Assembly: GCA_019186985.1 (NCBI GenBank) | Contig: JABARQ010000017.1 | Span: forward strand, 124,001 to 188,000 | From: Prosthecobacter sp. | Lineage (GTDB): Bacteria; Verrucomicrobiota; Verrucomicrobiia; Verrucomicrobiales; Verrucomicrobiaceae | DNA: 64,000 nucleotides | Reading direction: 5' to 3' | Shown: positions 43,661 through 52,900 of the stretch, piece by piece | Layout: each line of letters starts with the position of its first letter | Numbering within the stretch: the stretch's first letter is position 1 | Program-made: the position numbers and the translations under genes | The notes under the pieces: model-generated | Database searches by the model: none | Seen by the model: the letters and a program-made list of their open reading frames with translations, nothing else | What the model was told of the DNA's origin: nothing

Positions 43661-43945
43661 ATGAAACGCAACTACGAAGCCCTGATCGTCCTCGACCTTA
43701 AAGGCAAGGAAGAAAACGTCGAAACCCTCGTCTCCAACATCGGCAAAGATTTTGAAAAGGCGGGCGCGAAGCTGGAGCAGATCGACCAGCTCGGCAAACG
43801 TGACTTCCCTTACAGCCCCCGCCATGTCACCAGCGGCTACTTTGTGAAGTACCATCTCAATGCCGACAATGACGCCCTGAACGCCGCCCGTGCGAAGCTG
43901 AAGCTCAACGACAGCGTCTATCAGCAGTATTATCAGCGCTCCTGA
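43661..43945 (+). CDS. rpsF: Ribosomal protein bS6
   Basis: 94 residues. MKRNYEALIVLDLKGKEENVETLVSNIGKDFEKAGAKLEQIDQLGKRDFPY matches bS6, including the strand-helix pattern and the conserved GKR(D/R)FPY block. It binds the 16S rRNA platform with bS18, though no rpsR is seen after it. Transcription ends at a strong terminator 21 bases later. Confidence 0.94.
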   Translation: MKRNYEALIVLDLKGKEENVETLVSNIGKDFEKAGAKLEQIDQLGKRDFPYSPRHVTSGYFVKYHLNADNDALNAARAKLKLNDSVYQQYYQRS

Positions 43946-43966
43946 TTTCGACTTTTTCCTGATTCA

Positions 43967-43999
43967 GGCTCCGGGGTGTTTCCGCCCCGGAGCCTTTTT
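43967..43999 (+). terminator. Rho-independent terminator after rpsF
   Basis: Perfect 10-bp GC-rich stem: GGCTCCGGGG (43967-43976), 8-base loop, CCCCGGAGCC (43985-43994), then TTTTT (43995-43999). Confidence 0.92.
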
Positions 44000-44014
44000 C
44001 ATTGAACAGGGATC

Positions 44015-44629
44015 TCATCCGAGGCCTCCTTGGCAGCATCTGCGCTTTCGAATCGCCAGCATGCCGAGAACGGACAGTGCGGCGGTGGTTGGCAGAACCA
44101 CCCAGGCTGGAGGCGTCCAGAGGCTTGCAGGGCGTGGGATGCTCAACGGAGGGGAGGTGTCCCCTCCAAGAAGAAACACGGACTTGGCCTCGCCACGGTC
44201 CGTCAGGCGCCAGAGAAGCACGTCATTGCGGTTTCCTCTGGCGACGCCAAAGGCGATTTCAGGGCTGTCGGGCCGCCATTGCCAGGAGGCGACAAGCATT
44301 CGATGCTGCTCACCGTCAGGCGGGGGAATCAGCGAGGCGGGGATGGTGTCGTCCCAGCCGTCCACAGCTTCCAGCTTCAGGGGCGCGAGCTGGGCGAAAG
44401 GCGTGGCTTTGCCGTCATGGAGGACCAGGAGGGCGTTTCGCAGGGCCTTTTCAGCCGCAGCTTCATCAGGCACCAGGGGATTGGAGAGATAGTCGACCGC
44501 CAGCCTCAGGGAGACTGCGCGGTCCGGGGCCTGAACGGCAAGCCTGGCAACAATGAACTCCGAGCCATGGCCCTGGCTGCTGGAGGGGTGAGCCAGAAGG
44601 CCAAGGCAGCAAAGCAGCAGGGGGAACAT
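44015..44629 (-). CDS. Secreted or membrane-anchored protein of unknown function
   Basis: 204 residues from ATG 44629 (MFPLLLCCLGLLAHPSSSQG), giving a signal peptide. The mature part has no motif I recognise. It ends with one hydrophobic helix (PAWVVLPTTAALSVLGMLAI) followed by RKRRCC, so it is probably anchored by its C-terminus with most of the chain outside the cytoplasm. It follows the NHL-type gene on the same strand after 47 bases. A 9-bp perfect hairpin covers its start codon. Confidence 0.65.
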   Translation of the reverse strand: MFPLLLCCLGLLAHPSSSQGHGSEFIVARLAVQAPDRAVSLRLAVDYLSNPLVPDEAAAEKALRNALLVLHDGKATPFAQLAPLKLEAVDGWDDTIPASLIPPPDGEQHRMLVASWQWRPDSPEIAFGVARGNRNDVLLWRLTDRGEAKSVFLLGGDTSPPLSIPRPASLWTPPAWVVLPTTAALSVLGMLAIRKRRCCQGGLG

Positions 44630-44641
44630 GATTGTTCCCCC
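44620..44641 (-). promoter_or_regulatory. Perfect hairpin covering the start codon of the 44015-44629 gene
   Basis: On the minus strand GGGGGAACA (44641-44633), ATCA loop, TGTTCCCCC (44628-44620). The ATG uses the last loop base and first two bases of the right arm, and the only purine-rich SD candidate (GGGGG) is in the left arm. Folding would hide both. Confidence 0.6.
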
Positions 44642-44676
44642 TGCGGTTGATGAGTCCTGTCTGTTCGGATGAAGGT

Positions 44677-45789
44677 TCACTTCCTGTTCCACTTCAGCAC
44701 ACGACCCCACTGGTTCCATTCGGTTTCAAGAATGTTGCCGTCATTGTCAAAGCTGATGCCGTGAGGGCTGGTGACGATGCCCTGCTGCCAGTCCTTCGGG
44801 GGGATGCCCGGAGTATTGGTGGTGCTGGGATTGGTGCCGCATTCGGCGACCATCTTTCCCTCCTTGTCCCAGACCGAGACGCGTCCGGCGATTTCAGCGA
44901 TGCAGACGAGGTCGCCATGGAAGGAGGCGGAGGAGGGGTTTCGGAGGTCGGTGGCGATCACGCCGAGCAGGTTGCCTTCGAGGTCGGTGTGCAGGATGCG
45001 CTTGTTGCCGCGGTCGCAGCAGAAGACCCGGGCGGGCTCAAAGCGGCGGTCGATGAAGACCTTGTGGGTGTTGGCGAACTTGTAGGGCTCGTCGGGGCCT
45101 CCAAAGACCTTTTTAAAGCGGCCTTCGCGGCTGAAGATGAAGACGTGGCTGCGCCCGTAGCCGTCGACGACGTAAATGTCACCGTTGGGGGCGACGTCGC
45201 AGTTGGTGAGCTTGAGGCCGCCGGCGGCATTGACGCCCTTTTCCTTGGGGATGACCTTTTCCGTGCCGTCGGCCAGGGTGAGGACGATTTCCTTGCCATT
45301 GTCGGACTTTTTCACGCCGGCGGCGATCGGTGTGGTTTTAGGGCGGCCTTTGCCATCCTTGTCACCCGTGGCCTTGGAAACGGTGACATAGTCACGCTGG
45401 GCGGCGGGAAAGGCGGAGGTGGGGATCTCCATGACAACCTGTCCGTCGAGCTTCGCCTTGATGACACGGGCCTCCTTGAGGACGGCGCCGAACAGGTATT
45501 CGCCATCGCCATCCTTGCGCACGACGAAGCCGTGCAGGGAGTCCGGCAGCTTCAGGGTTTTGATGTACCTGCCGTCCGGTCCATAGACCTGGATGCCGGC
45601 GTCGGCCTCCTGGACGCTGACATAGATGTTGCCGGCGGAGTCCACGGCGATTTCTCCATGGCCGTTGCCGATCGTTTCCCTGCCGGGCGGTGGCTTGATG
45701 AAACCGGGTGCCAGTTCGTAGGCCGGTTCGGCTGCGGAATATCCGGCGAGCATGAGGCCGGAAAGGAGAAGGAGATGTTTGAGCTGCAT
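44677..45789 (-). CDS. Secreted NHL/SMP-30-type beta-propeller protein
   Basis: 370 residues with a signal peptide (HLLLLSGLMLAGYSAAEP). Repeated blade motifs are visible: GEIAVDSAGNIYVSVQ, GIQVYGPDGRYIKTL, CDVAPNGDIYVVDGYGRSHVFIFS, RVFCCDRGNKRILHTDLEGN and GISFDNDGNILETEWNQWGRVLKW. This fits an NHL-repeat six-bladed propeller, commonly a sugar-lactone or peptide-binding scaffold outside the cytoplasm. No catalytic residues can be assigned. Confidence 0.8.
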   Translation of the reverse strand: MQLKHLLLLSGLMLAGYSAAEPAYELAPGFIKPPPGRETIGNGHGEIAVDSAGNIYVSVQEADAGIQVYGPDGRYIKTLKLPDSLHGFVVRKDGDGEYLFGAVLKEARVIKAKLDGQVVMEIPTSAFPAAQRDYVTVSKATGDKDGKGRPKTTPIAAGVKKSDNGKEIVLTLADGTEKVIPKEKGVNAAGGLKLTNCDVAPNGDIYVVDGYGRSHVFIFSREGRFKKVFGGPDEPYKFANTHKVFIDRRFEPARVFCCDRGNKRILHTDLEGNLLGVIATDLRNPSSASFHGDLVCIAEIAGRVSVWDKEGKMVAECGTNPSTTNTPGIPPKDWQQGIVTSPHGISFDNDGNILETEWNQWGRVLKWNRK

Positions 45790-45884
45790 GGGTGGGTGAT
45801 TTCAAACGATGGCGCCATGCCGAGTCAATCACACGGGCATGAGGAATCCTGACTCCAGATTGGCGTGATCATGCTCAGGCAAGG

Positions 45885-45916
45885 AAAAAGGCGCGCCCTG
45901 ATGCGGGGCGCGCCTT
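45885..45916 (-). terminator. Rho-independent terminator after dnaA
   Basis: Minus strand reads AAGGCGCGCCC (45916-45906), 7-base loop, GGGCGCGCCTT (45898-45888), continuing into a run of T (45889-45885). The 11-bp stem is perfect. It lies 26 bases after the dnaA stop. Confidence 0.9.
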
Positions 45917-45941
45917 GGGAGTGGAAGGGCTGTTGGAAAGT

Positions 45942-47423
45942 TCAGGCTTCGAGCAGCTTCGACTGAAGCCGGTCCACCATGGTGCGAAACTCAGCGGTTT
46001 GGTTCATGCGCTGGCTGATGACCTTGCAGGCATGGATGACGGTGCCATGGTCGCGTCCGCCAAACTCCTCGCCGATTTGAATCAATGGCAGCTTCACCAT
46101 GTGACGGGTGAGGTACATGGCGACCTGCCGGGCTTCGGCGATGTTTTTCGGGCGTCGGGGGCCGGTGAGGTCGCTGACACGGAGGTCGTATTCCGTGGCC
46201 ACGGCCCTTTGAACCCGGTCGACGGTGATGGACTTGGCCGGCTCCTCGTCGATGACGTCATGGAGGAGCTGGGAGAGGGCGGTTTCACTGGCGATGCCGC
46301 CTTCGAGGGAGACATGGGCGGCGACGCGCATCAGGGCGCCTTCGAGGCGGCGGATGTTGGTGCGGATGCGCTGGGCGATGAACTCCAGGATCCAGGGCTC
46401 CAGGGTGACGTTGAAGTCGTGCATCTTGCGGCGCAGGATGGCCACGCGGGTTTCGAAGTCCGGAACCTGGATCTGGGTGGTCAGGCCCCACTCAAAACGG
46501 GAGACCAGACGGCTTTCCAGGTCCTTGATCTCACCGGGCGGGCGGTCGCTGGCGAGCACGATCTGCTTCTGGCTGTTGAAAAGTTCGTTGAAGGTGTGGA
46601 AGAATTCCTCCTGCGTGCTGTCCTTGCCGGCGAAGAACTGCACGTCGTCAATCAGCAGGACGTCCACTTTGCGGTATTTCTGGCGGAACTGGCTGAAGGT
46701 CTGCTTTTTGATCGCCTCCACATACTCGTTGGTGAACTGCTCCGAGGTCACATAGCGGACGACGGCGCGTTTTTTCCGCATCAGCACCTCCTGCCCGATG
46801 GCCTGCATGAGGTGGGTCTTGCCGAGGCCGGTGGGGCCGTGGAAGAACAGCGGGTTGTAAATCCGTCCCGGCTTTTCGGCGACGGCCTTGGCGACGGCGG
46901 CGGAGTAGCTGCAGTTGTTGCCCACGACGAAGCTGTCGAAATTGAACTTGGCGTTCAGGCCGGCGTCGGCGAAGGAGCGGATGCTCAGGCTGTCGTCGCT
47001 GACATGAGGGCTGGCGCGTTCTTCCGGAGTGTTGCGCGTCAGGAGGGCACGGGCGGCCCGCTTTTCCAGGGAGGCGTTTGCCGGCAGCGGGCGCAGGGGT
47101 TCGCTGGCGATTTCGTACTCAATGGTGGCGGCGGCTCCCAGGACTTCGGCCACGGCGTCCGCGAAGGTTCCGGAAAAGTTGCTTTCGATCCAGACCTGGT
47201 GGATCGGATTCGGCACATGCACGACGACCCTCAGGTCATCCGTGATGCTTGCCGTGGTTCCTGAGAAGCAGCGGGTGTAGTTGTCGCGTCCAAGCTTCCT
47301 CAGAAGGATGGCGCAGACCTGCTCCCAGGGAGAGGGCAGCACGGCAAGAGACGGTGTCGAACTTTCGAGGACGCTGGCTTCTGGAGTGGGTGAGGGCTGA
47401 AGGTGTTCATGGGCGGTCTCCAT
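45942..47423 (-). CDS. dnaA: Chromosomal replication initiator DnaA
   Basis: 493 residues. Domain I about 30-105, a linker, AAA+ domain about 155-380, DNA-binding domain about 395-493. Motifs: FVVGNNCSYSAAVAKAVAE, Walker A GPTGLGKTH (196-204), Walker B VLLIDDVQFF (255-264), sensor VLASDRPP, Arg finger SRFEWGL (around 308), and the helix-turn-helix signature GGRDHGTVIHACKVI (455-469). It opens oriC and controls its own gene. No dnaN or rpmH is adjacent, so the usual dnaA neighbourhood is not kept. Confidence 0.97.
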   Translation of the reverse strand: METAHEHLQPSPTPEASVLESSTPSLAVLPSPWEQVCAILLRKLGRDNYTRCFSGTTASITDDLRVVVHVPNPIHQVWIESNFSGTFADAVAEVLGAAATIEYEIASEPLRPLPANASLEKRAARALLTRNTPEERASPHVSDDSLSIRSFADAGLNAKFNFDSFVVGNNCSYSAAVAKAVAEKPGRIYNPLFFHGPTGLGKTHLMQAIGQEVLMRKKRAVVRYVTSEQFTNEYVEAIKKQTFSQFRQKYRKVDVLLIDDVQFFAGKDSTQEEFFHTFNELFNSQKQIVLASDRPPGEIKDLESRLVSRFEWGLTTQIQVPDFETRVAILRRKMHDFNVTLEPWILEFIAQRIRTNIRRLEGALMRVAAHVSLEGGIASETALSQLLHDVIDEEPAKSITVDRVQRAVATEYDLRVSDLTGPRRPKNIAEARQVAMYLTRHMVKLPLIQIGEEFGGRDHGTVIHACKVISQRMNQTAEFRTMVDRLQSKLLEA

Positions 47424-47869
47424 AGTGCAGAGGTTGGTGCTGGGCTGCTCGGTTGATGCGTTTCGGGAGGTGACAAATTCGGCGCTGATTCGGGAGAAGC
47501 AGCGCCGTGTCGTTTTTTAAAATTAACGACGTTTGTTTATGGCGGAACCGACACGATTCAAAGCAAAACTTGCGGCTCTTTTAAAAGAGTTGGGAAACAT
47601 GGCCCGTGTTCCACGAAGTTTTTAACCTTTGGACATGCGAAGCATTGCCAACAACTCTGTGCAGAGAAGGTGAAAGGCTTGTGAAAAGGATGTGAAGAGC
47701 TGTGCGTAACGATGGTTTGGCACGTTTTTTGAAGGCCTGGTCCGTGATGCATGGGGCTGACGAAATTCATGCCTGGGCCGCAAGGATCATCCGGGGGCCA
47801 TGTTCGCCAAAATAGGCGATGTGACGTTGTTGGGCGCATGGCACACTTCCCGCGTCAACCTTCATCCCC
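47424..47869. other. Gene-free region upstream of dnaA and pckG with inverted repeats
   Basis: 446 bases between divergent dnaA and pckG. Contents: inverted repeat GTCGTT (47509-47514)/AACGAC (47525-47530) around an AT-only core, a perfect 14-base palindrome CTCTTTTAAAAGAG (47576-47589), a cluster of TGTG-starting 9-mers at 47650-47710 of which TGTGCGTAA (47701-47709) is one base from a DnaA box, and a partial sigma-54-like TGGCAC...TTGA at 47718-47732 (the -12 GC is not kept). It may be a control region for dnaA, an origin, or both. Confidence 0.5.
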
Positions 47870-49699
47870 ATGAGCACCAAGACCGACTCCTCGAAACCGC
47901 TGAGCAAGAACCCGCACCTGATCAAGTGGGTGAAAAAAATGGCCGCCCTCTGCAAGCCGGACCGCATTCACTGGGTGGATGGCTCCAAGGCCGAATATGA
48001 TAGGCTCTGCGAGGAGATGGTCGCCGGGGGGACTTTCATCCGTCTGAACCAGAAGCAGTGGCCGGGCTGCTTCTATGCGAAGTCGGATCCAAGCGACGTG
48101 GCCCGTGTGGAGGAGCGCACCTACATCTGCTCCCATTCGAAGGAGGGGGCCGGCCCAACCAACAACTGGGTGGATCCGTTTGAGATGAAGAAGAAGCTGC
48201 GCGGCCTGTTCAACGGCTGCATGAGGGGGCGGACGATGTACGTGCTGCCCTACAGCATGGGCCCCCTGGATTCGCCCATCTCCCAGATCGGCGTGCAGCT
48301 CACCGACTCGCCCTACGTCGTCGTCAGCATGCGCATCATGGCCCGCATTGGCAGAAAGGTCTTTCAGATCATCGACAAGGGGCGGAAGCGCGTCGTGCCC
48401 TGCATGCACACGGTCGGAGCCCCGCTGAAGAAGGGGCAGAAGGACGTGCCATGGCCCTGCAACAAGGAGAAGTACATCGTTCATTTCCCCGAGACGCGCG
48501 AGATCTGGAGCTATGGTTCCGGCTACGGTGGCAACGCCCTGCTGGGCAAGAAGTGCTTCGCCCTGCGCATCGCCTCCGCCATGGCCAGGGACGAGGGCTG
48601 GCTGGCCGAACACATGCTGATCCTCGGCGTCGAGAATCCGAAGGGGCGGAAGACCTACGTCGCCGCCGCCTTCCCGAGCGCCTGTGGCAAGACCAACTTC
48701 GCCATGCTCATTCCGCCGAAGCATTTTGCGGACAAGGGCTGGAAGGTGTGGACGGTGGGGGATGACATCGCCTGGCTCAAGCCGGGCCCTGACGGTCGTC
48801 TTTATGCCATCAATCCGGAGGCGGGCTTCTTCGGGGTGGCCCCGGGCACCAGTGAGAAGACCAACCCCAACGCCATGGCCTCGCTGCGGAAGAACACCAT
48901 TTTCACCAACGTGGCCCTGACCCAGGACGGCGGTGTCTGGTGGGAGGGCATGACGGACACTCCGCCTGAAAAGCTGACGGACTGGCAGGGCAACCAGTGG
49001 ACCCCTGAAATCGCCAGGGAGAAGGGCGTCAAGGCCGCCCACCCGAACTCCCGTTTCACGGCGCCTGCCTCGCAGTGCCCGACGATTGATCCGGACTGGG
49101 AGAAGCCGGAGGGGGTGCCCATCGCCGCCATCATCTTCGGCGGCCGCCGTGCCACGACGATGCCGCTCATCTTCCAGGCCTTCAACTGGGTCAGCGGCGT
49201 CTACGCCGGGGCCACCATGGGCAGCGAGATGACCGCCGCCGCTGCCGGCACCATCGGCAAGGTCCGGCGTGACCCGATGGCCATGCTGCCGTTCTGCGGC
49301 TACAACATGGGCGACTACTTCCGCCACTGGATCTCCATGCAGCGCCGTCTGACCGAGACTCCCCGCATCTTCCATGTGAACTGGTTCCGCAAGGACAAGG
49401 ATGGCAAGTTCCTCTGGCCCGGCTTCAGCGAGAACATGCGCATCCTGAAATGGATCACGGACCGGGCGACCGGACACGGCATGTCCAAGGAGACGCCGAT
49501 CGGCTGGGTGCCCCATCATGAGGACATCGACTGGACCGGCATGGACTTCCCCAGGGAGAAGTTTGAGGAGCTGCAGGCCTTTGACCGGGATGCCTGGCGT
49601 CAGGAGATCCTTTCCCATGAGGAGCTGTTCCTGGACCTCAAGACGCACCTGCCCAAGGAGCTCGTTTATGAGCGTGAACTGCTCATCTGCCGGATGTGA
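47870..49699 (+). CDS. pckG: Phosphoenolpyruvate carboxykinase, GTP-dependent
   Basis: 609 residues, the normal length. Kinase-1a motif [13 protein letters not shown] with reactive Cys272, kinase-2 [14 protein letters not shown], and [15 protein letters not shown] are intact, as are [10 protein letters not shown] and [13 protein letters not shown] (nucleotide/substrate loop). It interconverts oxaloacetate and GTP with phosphoenolpyruvate, GDP and CO2, feeding gluconeogenesis. Divergent from dnaA and monocistronic, ending at a terminator overlapping its stop codon. Confidence 0.97.
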   Translation: MSTKTDSSKPLSKNPHLIKWVKKMAALCKPDRIHWVDGSKAEYDRLCEEMVAGGTFIRLNQKQWPGCFYAKSDPSDVARVEERTYICSHSKEGAGPTNNWVDPFEMKKKLRGLFNGCMRGRTMYVLPYSMGPLDSPISQIGVQLTDSPYVVVSMRIMARIGRKVFQIIDKGRKRVVPCMHTVGAPLKKGQKDVPWPCNKEKYIVHFPETREIWSYGSGYGGNALLGKKCFALRIASAMARDEGWLAEHMLILGVENPKGRKTYVAAAFPSACGKTNFAMLIPPKHFADKGWKVWTVGDDIAWLKPGPDGRLYAINPEAGFFGVAPGTSEKTNPNAMASLRKNTIFTNVALTQDGGVWWEGMTDTPPEKLTDWQGNQWTPEIAREKGVKAAHPNSRFTAPASQCPTIDPDWEKPEGVPIAAIIFGGRRATTMPLIFQAFNWVSGVYAGATMGSEMTAAAAGTIGKVRRDPMAMLPFCGYNMGDYFRHWISMQRRLTETPRIFHVNWFRKDKDGKFLWPGFSENMRILKWITDRATGHGMSKETPIGWVPHHEDIDWTGMDFPREKFEELQAFDRDAWRQEILSHEELFLDLKTHLPKELVYERELLICRM

Positions 49700-49738
49700 C
49701 CCCCGTCGTTTCAGGGCGGGGCCGCCCGGTCACTTTTT
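49696..49738 (+). terminator. Terminator after pckG
   Basis: Outer stem GTGACC (49696-49701)/GGTCAC (49728-49733), inner GGGCGG/CCGCCC hairpin (49714-49727), then TTTTT (49734-49738). The stem begins within the TGA stop region. Confidence 0.75.
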
Positions 49739-51463
49739 CGGCGCCCCTGCCTTGAACTTCTTCATCAGTTCCTGAAACCGCTGGTTCGCGGCCTGGTACT
49801 CCGGGCTCTTGCGATCCATTTTGTTACGCTCGGCGGCAAGGGCCTTGATTTCACCGGCGAGGGCGCGCCGCTGCTCGCCAGCCCTGGCGGCCTGGGCGTC
49901 CACCTTGATTTCGACATCGTCCCAGTCGTCGGTGCGGAAGACCGAGGCGGGCAGGCCTTCGCTGTTCACGAGGTTGGCCCCTTCCGGATTGGCGGCCCAG
50001 GCGTAGCGGACGGCGACGGGTTCGGGCACTTTCGGGCTGCTCACCCGCACGCTGTCCAGGCCGTCCACGCTCGCGTCGGCCCAGTGCCAGACCTTGTCCG
50101 CACCGGCGATCTCAAAGCGCTTCAGGGGGCCGCCGTCGCGTGATTTCAAGCCGCCTCCGGCCTGGGCAAAAGTCACGCGGATGCCGCCGTTTTGCGGGCT
50201 GCCGGCCTTGAACAAGGGGCCGGACCAGACCAGGTCCCTGCCGTAATCCTTGGCGAGCGCCCAGCGTGCCAGGCGTTCCCCGGGATCCTTCTTGTTCCTG
50301 GGGTGGATGTCGTTGGCATCGCCGACGTCGTTGGTGATCGCCATGCCGGTCTTCGGCGTGGTGTCGAGAATCCGGCGCATGCGGTCCTGAAGCAGGGCCC
50401 AGGCATCAGGGGTGCCGGGCTTGGTGGAGGGGGCATGGTAGCTGGCAAGCTGGACAAAGTAGAAGGAGAACTCGTCATTCCAGCGCTTCCGCCAGTCGTT
50501 GATCATCAGGGGCAGCGTCTGGTCGTAGGGCACCGCTCCCGGCTTGGCATTGGCTTCACCCTGATACCAGATGGCCCCGCGCATCGTGTAGCCGGCGAAG
50601 GGATGGATCATGGAGGCGTAAAGGACACCTGGCTTGCCTTCGGTGGCGAGGGGACGCTTGGGTGCCTCAGGCTTCTTGCCGAGGCGCTTGCGTTCGCCCG
50701 CCGGGCGGCCCTTCGAGGAGGCCATGGCGGCCTTCCATTGTTCAAGGGCCTTTTCATGGGCGGCCTGGGCCTTGACCGGGTCAAACTGGGCGTCGGCCTC
50801 CATCAGGGCGCTGACCATGGCACGGGTGCCCGGAAGCGTGTTGAGCGCCTCCCGGCTGGTGAAGGTCTCGACCGGCTTGCCGCCCCAGGCCGACTTGATC
50901 ACGCCGACCGGGATGCCGAGCTCGAGGTGAAGCTTGCGAGCGAAGAAAAAGGCCACTGCTGAAAAGCCGGGCACGGTTTCCGGCGTGGCGGCCTGCCATG
51001 CACCTTCAATGTCGTCCTGGTCCTCAATGGCGGTCACCAGCGGGGCGTTGAACATGCGCAGGCCGGGGTGGTTCGACTGCGCAATCAGTCCGGCGTATTC
51101 CGGCGAACGGTTCATGGTGAAGTACATGTTCGACTGGCCCGAGGCAAACCAGACCTCGCCGACGAGCACGTCCTTGATTTCAACCTTGTCGGAGCCGGAG
51201 CTGATGCTCAGCACGCTTCCGCCCGCATCTGCGGGGCCGGTTTCAATCTGCGCCCGCCATTTGCCATCCACGCCCGCCCTGGTGGATGCCGTCCTGCCTT
51301 TGAAGGCCACGGTCACCTCGGTTCCCGGGTTCGTCTTGCCCCAGATAGCGGCTGCGCGTTCACGCTGAAGCACCATGTGGTCGGAGAAAAAACGGGGCAG
51401 GCTCAGCGCTGCGAAGGCAGGGCTGGCAGCGATGAGGAGGATGAGGGGCAGGAGATGTCTCAT
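49730..51463 (-). CDS. Sialate O-acetylesterase-like SGNH hydrolase
   Basis: 577 residues with a signal peptide (LLPLILLIAASPAFAALS). After a beta-sandwich start (LPRFFSDHMVLQRERAAAIWGKTNPGTEVTV), the SGNH domain has VWFASGQSNMYFTM (nucleophile Ser) and GAIWYQGEAN, with the C-terminal His region near NDIHPRNKKDPGERLARWAL. Family members deacetylate sialic acids or acetylated plant sugars. Here an acetyl-polysaccharide is as likely. A charged insert (about 225-285: EKALEQWKAAMASSKGRPAGERKR) and a Lys-rich tail are unusual. Confidence 0.9.
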   Translation of the reverse strand: MRHLLPLILLIAASPAFAALSLPRFFSDHMVLQRERAAAIWGKTNPGTEVTVAFKGRTASTRAGVDGKWRAQIETGPADAGGSVLSISSGSDKVEIKDVLVGEVWFASGQSNMYFTMNRSPEYAGLIAQSNHPGLRMFNAPLVTAIEDQDDIEGAWQAATPETVPGFSAVAFFFARKLHLELGIPVGVIKSAWGGKPVETFTSREALNTLPGTRAMVSALMEADAQFDPVKAQAAHEKALEQWKAAMASSKGRPAGERKRLGKKPEAPKRPLATEGKPGVLYASMIHPFAGYTMRGAIWYQGEANAKPGAVPYDQTLPLMINDWRKRWNDEFSFYFVQLASYHAPSTKPGTPDAWALLQDRMRRILDTTPKTGMAITNDVGDANDIHPRNKKDPGERLARWALAKDYGRDLVWSGPLFKAGSPQNGGIRVTFAQAGGGLKSRDGGPLKRFEIAGADKVWHWADASVDGLDSVRVSSPKVPEPVAVRYAWAANPEGANLVNSEGLPASVFRTDDWDDVEIKVDAQAARAGEQRRALAGEIKALAAERNKMDRKSPEYQAANQRFQELMKKFKAGAPKK

Positions 51464-51517
51464 GAATCAAAAATGGGTTGGGGCGGGCCAGGTGTGGCCG
51501 GGACGCTGGGAGTTGTT

Positions 51518-52819
51518 TCAGGCAAACAGGCCGTTCAGCGTGCTGCGGCCCGTTTCGTTGAAGCTTTCCATCTCCAAGCCGAACTGACGCGCCAGGGTCA
51601 GGTGCAGGTCGGCCAGCGGGGTGCCCGGAGCGAAGGCGATGTGGCGGCCGGTCCGCAGCCGGCTCTGGGCTCCACCGAGAAGCACCAGGGGCAGGTCCTC
51701 CTTGATGTGGCCGTTGCCGTCCTTCATCTCGCTGCCGTAGAGGACCAGGCTGTTGTCGAGCAGCGTGCCGTTGCCCTCATCGACTGCCTTCATCTTCTCG
51801 ACGAGGTAGCGCACCTGTCCGGCATACCAGCGGCTGACGGTGGTGTATTCCAGCACGAGGGCGTCCTGGTTCTTGTGGTGGCTCATGCCGTGGTGGTCGT
51901 TCTTCACGCCGTCCAGGAAGGTGAAGTTCTGGCGGCTGAAGCCGTGGGCGCTCATGAAGGTGGCGACACGGGTGGTGTCTGTCTGCAGGGCGAGCACGAG
52001 GAGGTCGAGCATGAGCTTCATGTGCTGATCCTTGCCCATGGGGATCCCGGCCGGTGGGCGTGTCAGGTCAGGCGATTTCAGGGGTGTCCATTCCGGCGCG
52101 GGAGGATTAAGGGTGCGTTCAATCTGCTGCTCCACGCTGCGGAGGCCTTCGAGGTATTCGTCGATCTTCTGCCGGTCGCGTCCGCTGGCGGCCTTTTGCA
52201 GCCGTCTGGCATCCTCCAGGACGAGGTCGACCACGCTCCGGCGGTTTTCGGCGGCTCGTTTTGCCTCAGGTGAGGAGGGATCACGGAAAAGGCGGTCAAA
52301 GGCGGCCCGGGGGCTGATTTCGGGGGAGATGCGCTGGGTGGGGCTGCTCCAGGAGACCGTGTTGGCGAGCGCGATGGGATCGTCGCCGGCCATGCCCTGG
52401 CGGGGAGGCTCGGTGCCGAGCTCAATGCTGGCAAAGCGGGTTCCCCGGCCGATCTGCCGGGCGATGACCTGATCGACTGAAACACCGTTCACGCCGTTTT
52501 CGATGGCGGTGCCGGTGAGGAAGGCGCCGGTAAGCTTCACATGGCCCTTGCCGATGCTGTCGATGCCGCTGAGCACGACCAGGTCCTTTTTGAACTCAGC
52601 CAGCGGTTCCAGGATGGGTGACAGGCTGAAGTCCTGCCCGAGGCCGGAGACGTTCCACGCTTTTGGATAGACTCCGTTGGGCTGGAAGAAGGTCACGAAG
52701 CGGCGCGGAGGCGGCTTTGCGGCAGCACGGGCCCTGGGGGTCATGATTTCCAGCCAGGGCAGGGCCAGGCTGGCTCCCATTCCACGGAGGAGGGTGCGGC
52801 GTTCGATTCTGGGCGACAT
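51518..52819 (-). CDS. DUF1552 secreted protein, Tat-exported
   Basis: 433 residues from ATG 52819. A twin-arginine signal ERRTLLRGMGASLALPWLEI opens the protein, followed by the DUF1552 body (RFVTFFQPNGVYPKAW, LVVLSGIDSIGKGHVKLTGAFLTG, FDRLFRDPSS, YGSEMKDGNGHIKEDLPLVLLGG). The family is abundant in Planctomycetes and Verrucomicrobia, usually beside a DUF1592/DUF1588 cytochrome c gene, which is absent here. Function is unknown. The family resembles DUF1501 sulfatase-like proteins in layout. Confidence 0.88.
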   Translation of the reverse strand: MSPRIERRTLLRGMGASLALPWLEIMTPRARAAAKPPPRRFVTFFQPNGVYPKAWNVSGLGQDFSLSPILEPLAEFKKDLVVLSGIDSIGKGHVKLTGAFLTGTAIENGVNGVSVDQVIARQIGRGTRFASIELGTEPPRQGMAGDDPIALANTVSWSSPTQRISPEISPRAAFDRLFRDPSSPEAKRAAENRRSVVDLVLEDARRLQKAASGRDRQKIDEYLEGLRSVEQQIERTLNPPAPEWTPLKSPDLTRPPAGIPMGKDQHMKLMLDLLVLALQTDTTRVATFMSAHGFSRQNFTFLDGVKNDHHGMSHHKNQDALVLEYTTVSRWYAGQVRYLVEKMKAVDEGNGTLLDNSLVLYGSEMKDGNGHIKEDLPLVLLGGAQSRLRTGRHIAFAPGTPLADLHLTLARQFGLEMESFNETGRSTLNGLFA

Positions 52820-52900
52820 TGGCGCGGTAACGCCTGCCACCGCAGCCAGCTTGCAGGCTCCTGGCGGCAGGGGGTGTTTTTTCGGTCAGGCCGCCGCCGG

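Noticed and set aside
47718-47732. Second sigma-54-like element upstream of pckG
   Set aside because: TGGCAC is present, but the essential GC of the -12 element is GA.
47855-49648. 597-codon minus-strand frame opposite pckG
   Set aside because: Antisense to a full-length, motif-complete pckG. His/Gly-rich translation without domains.
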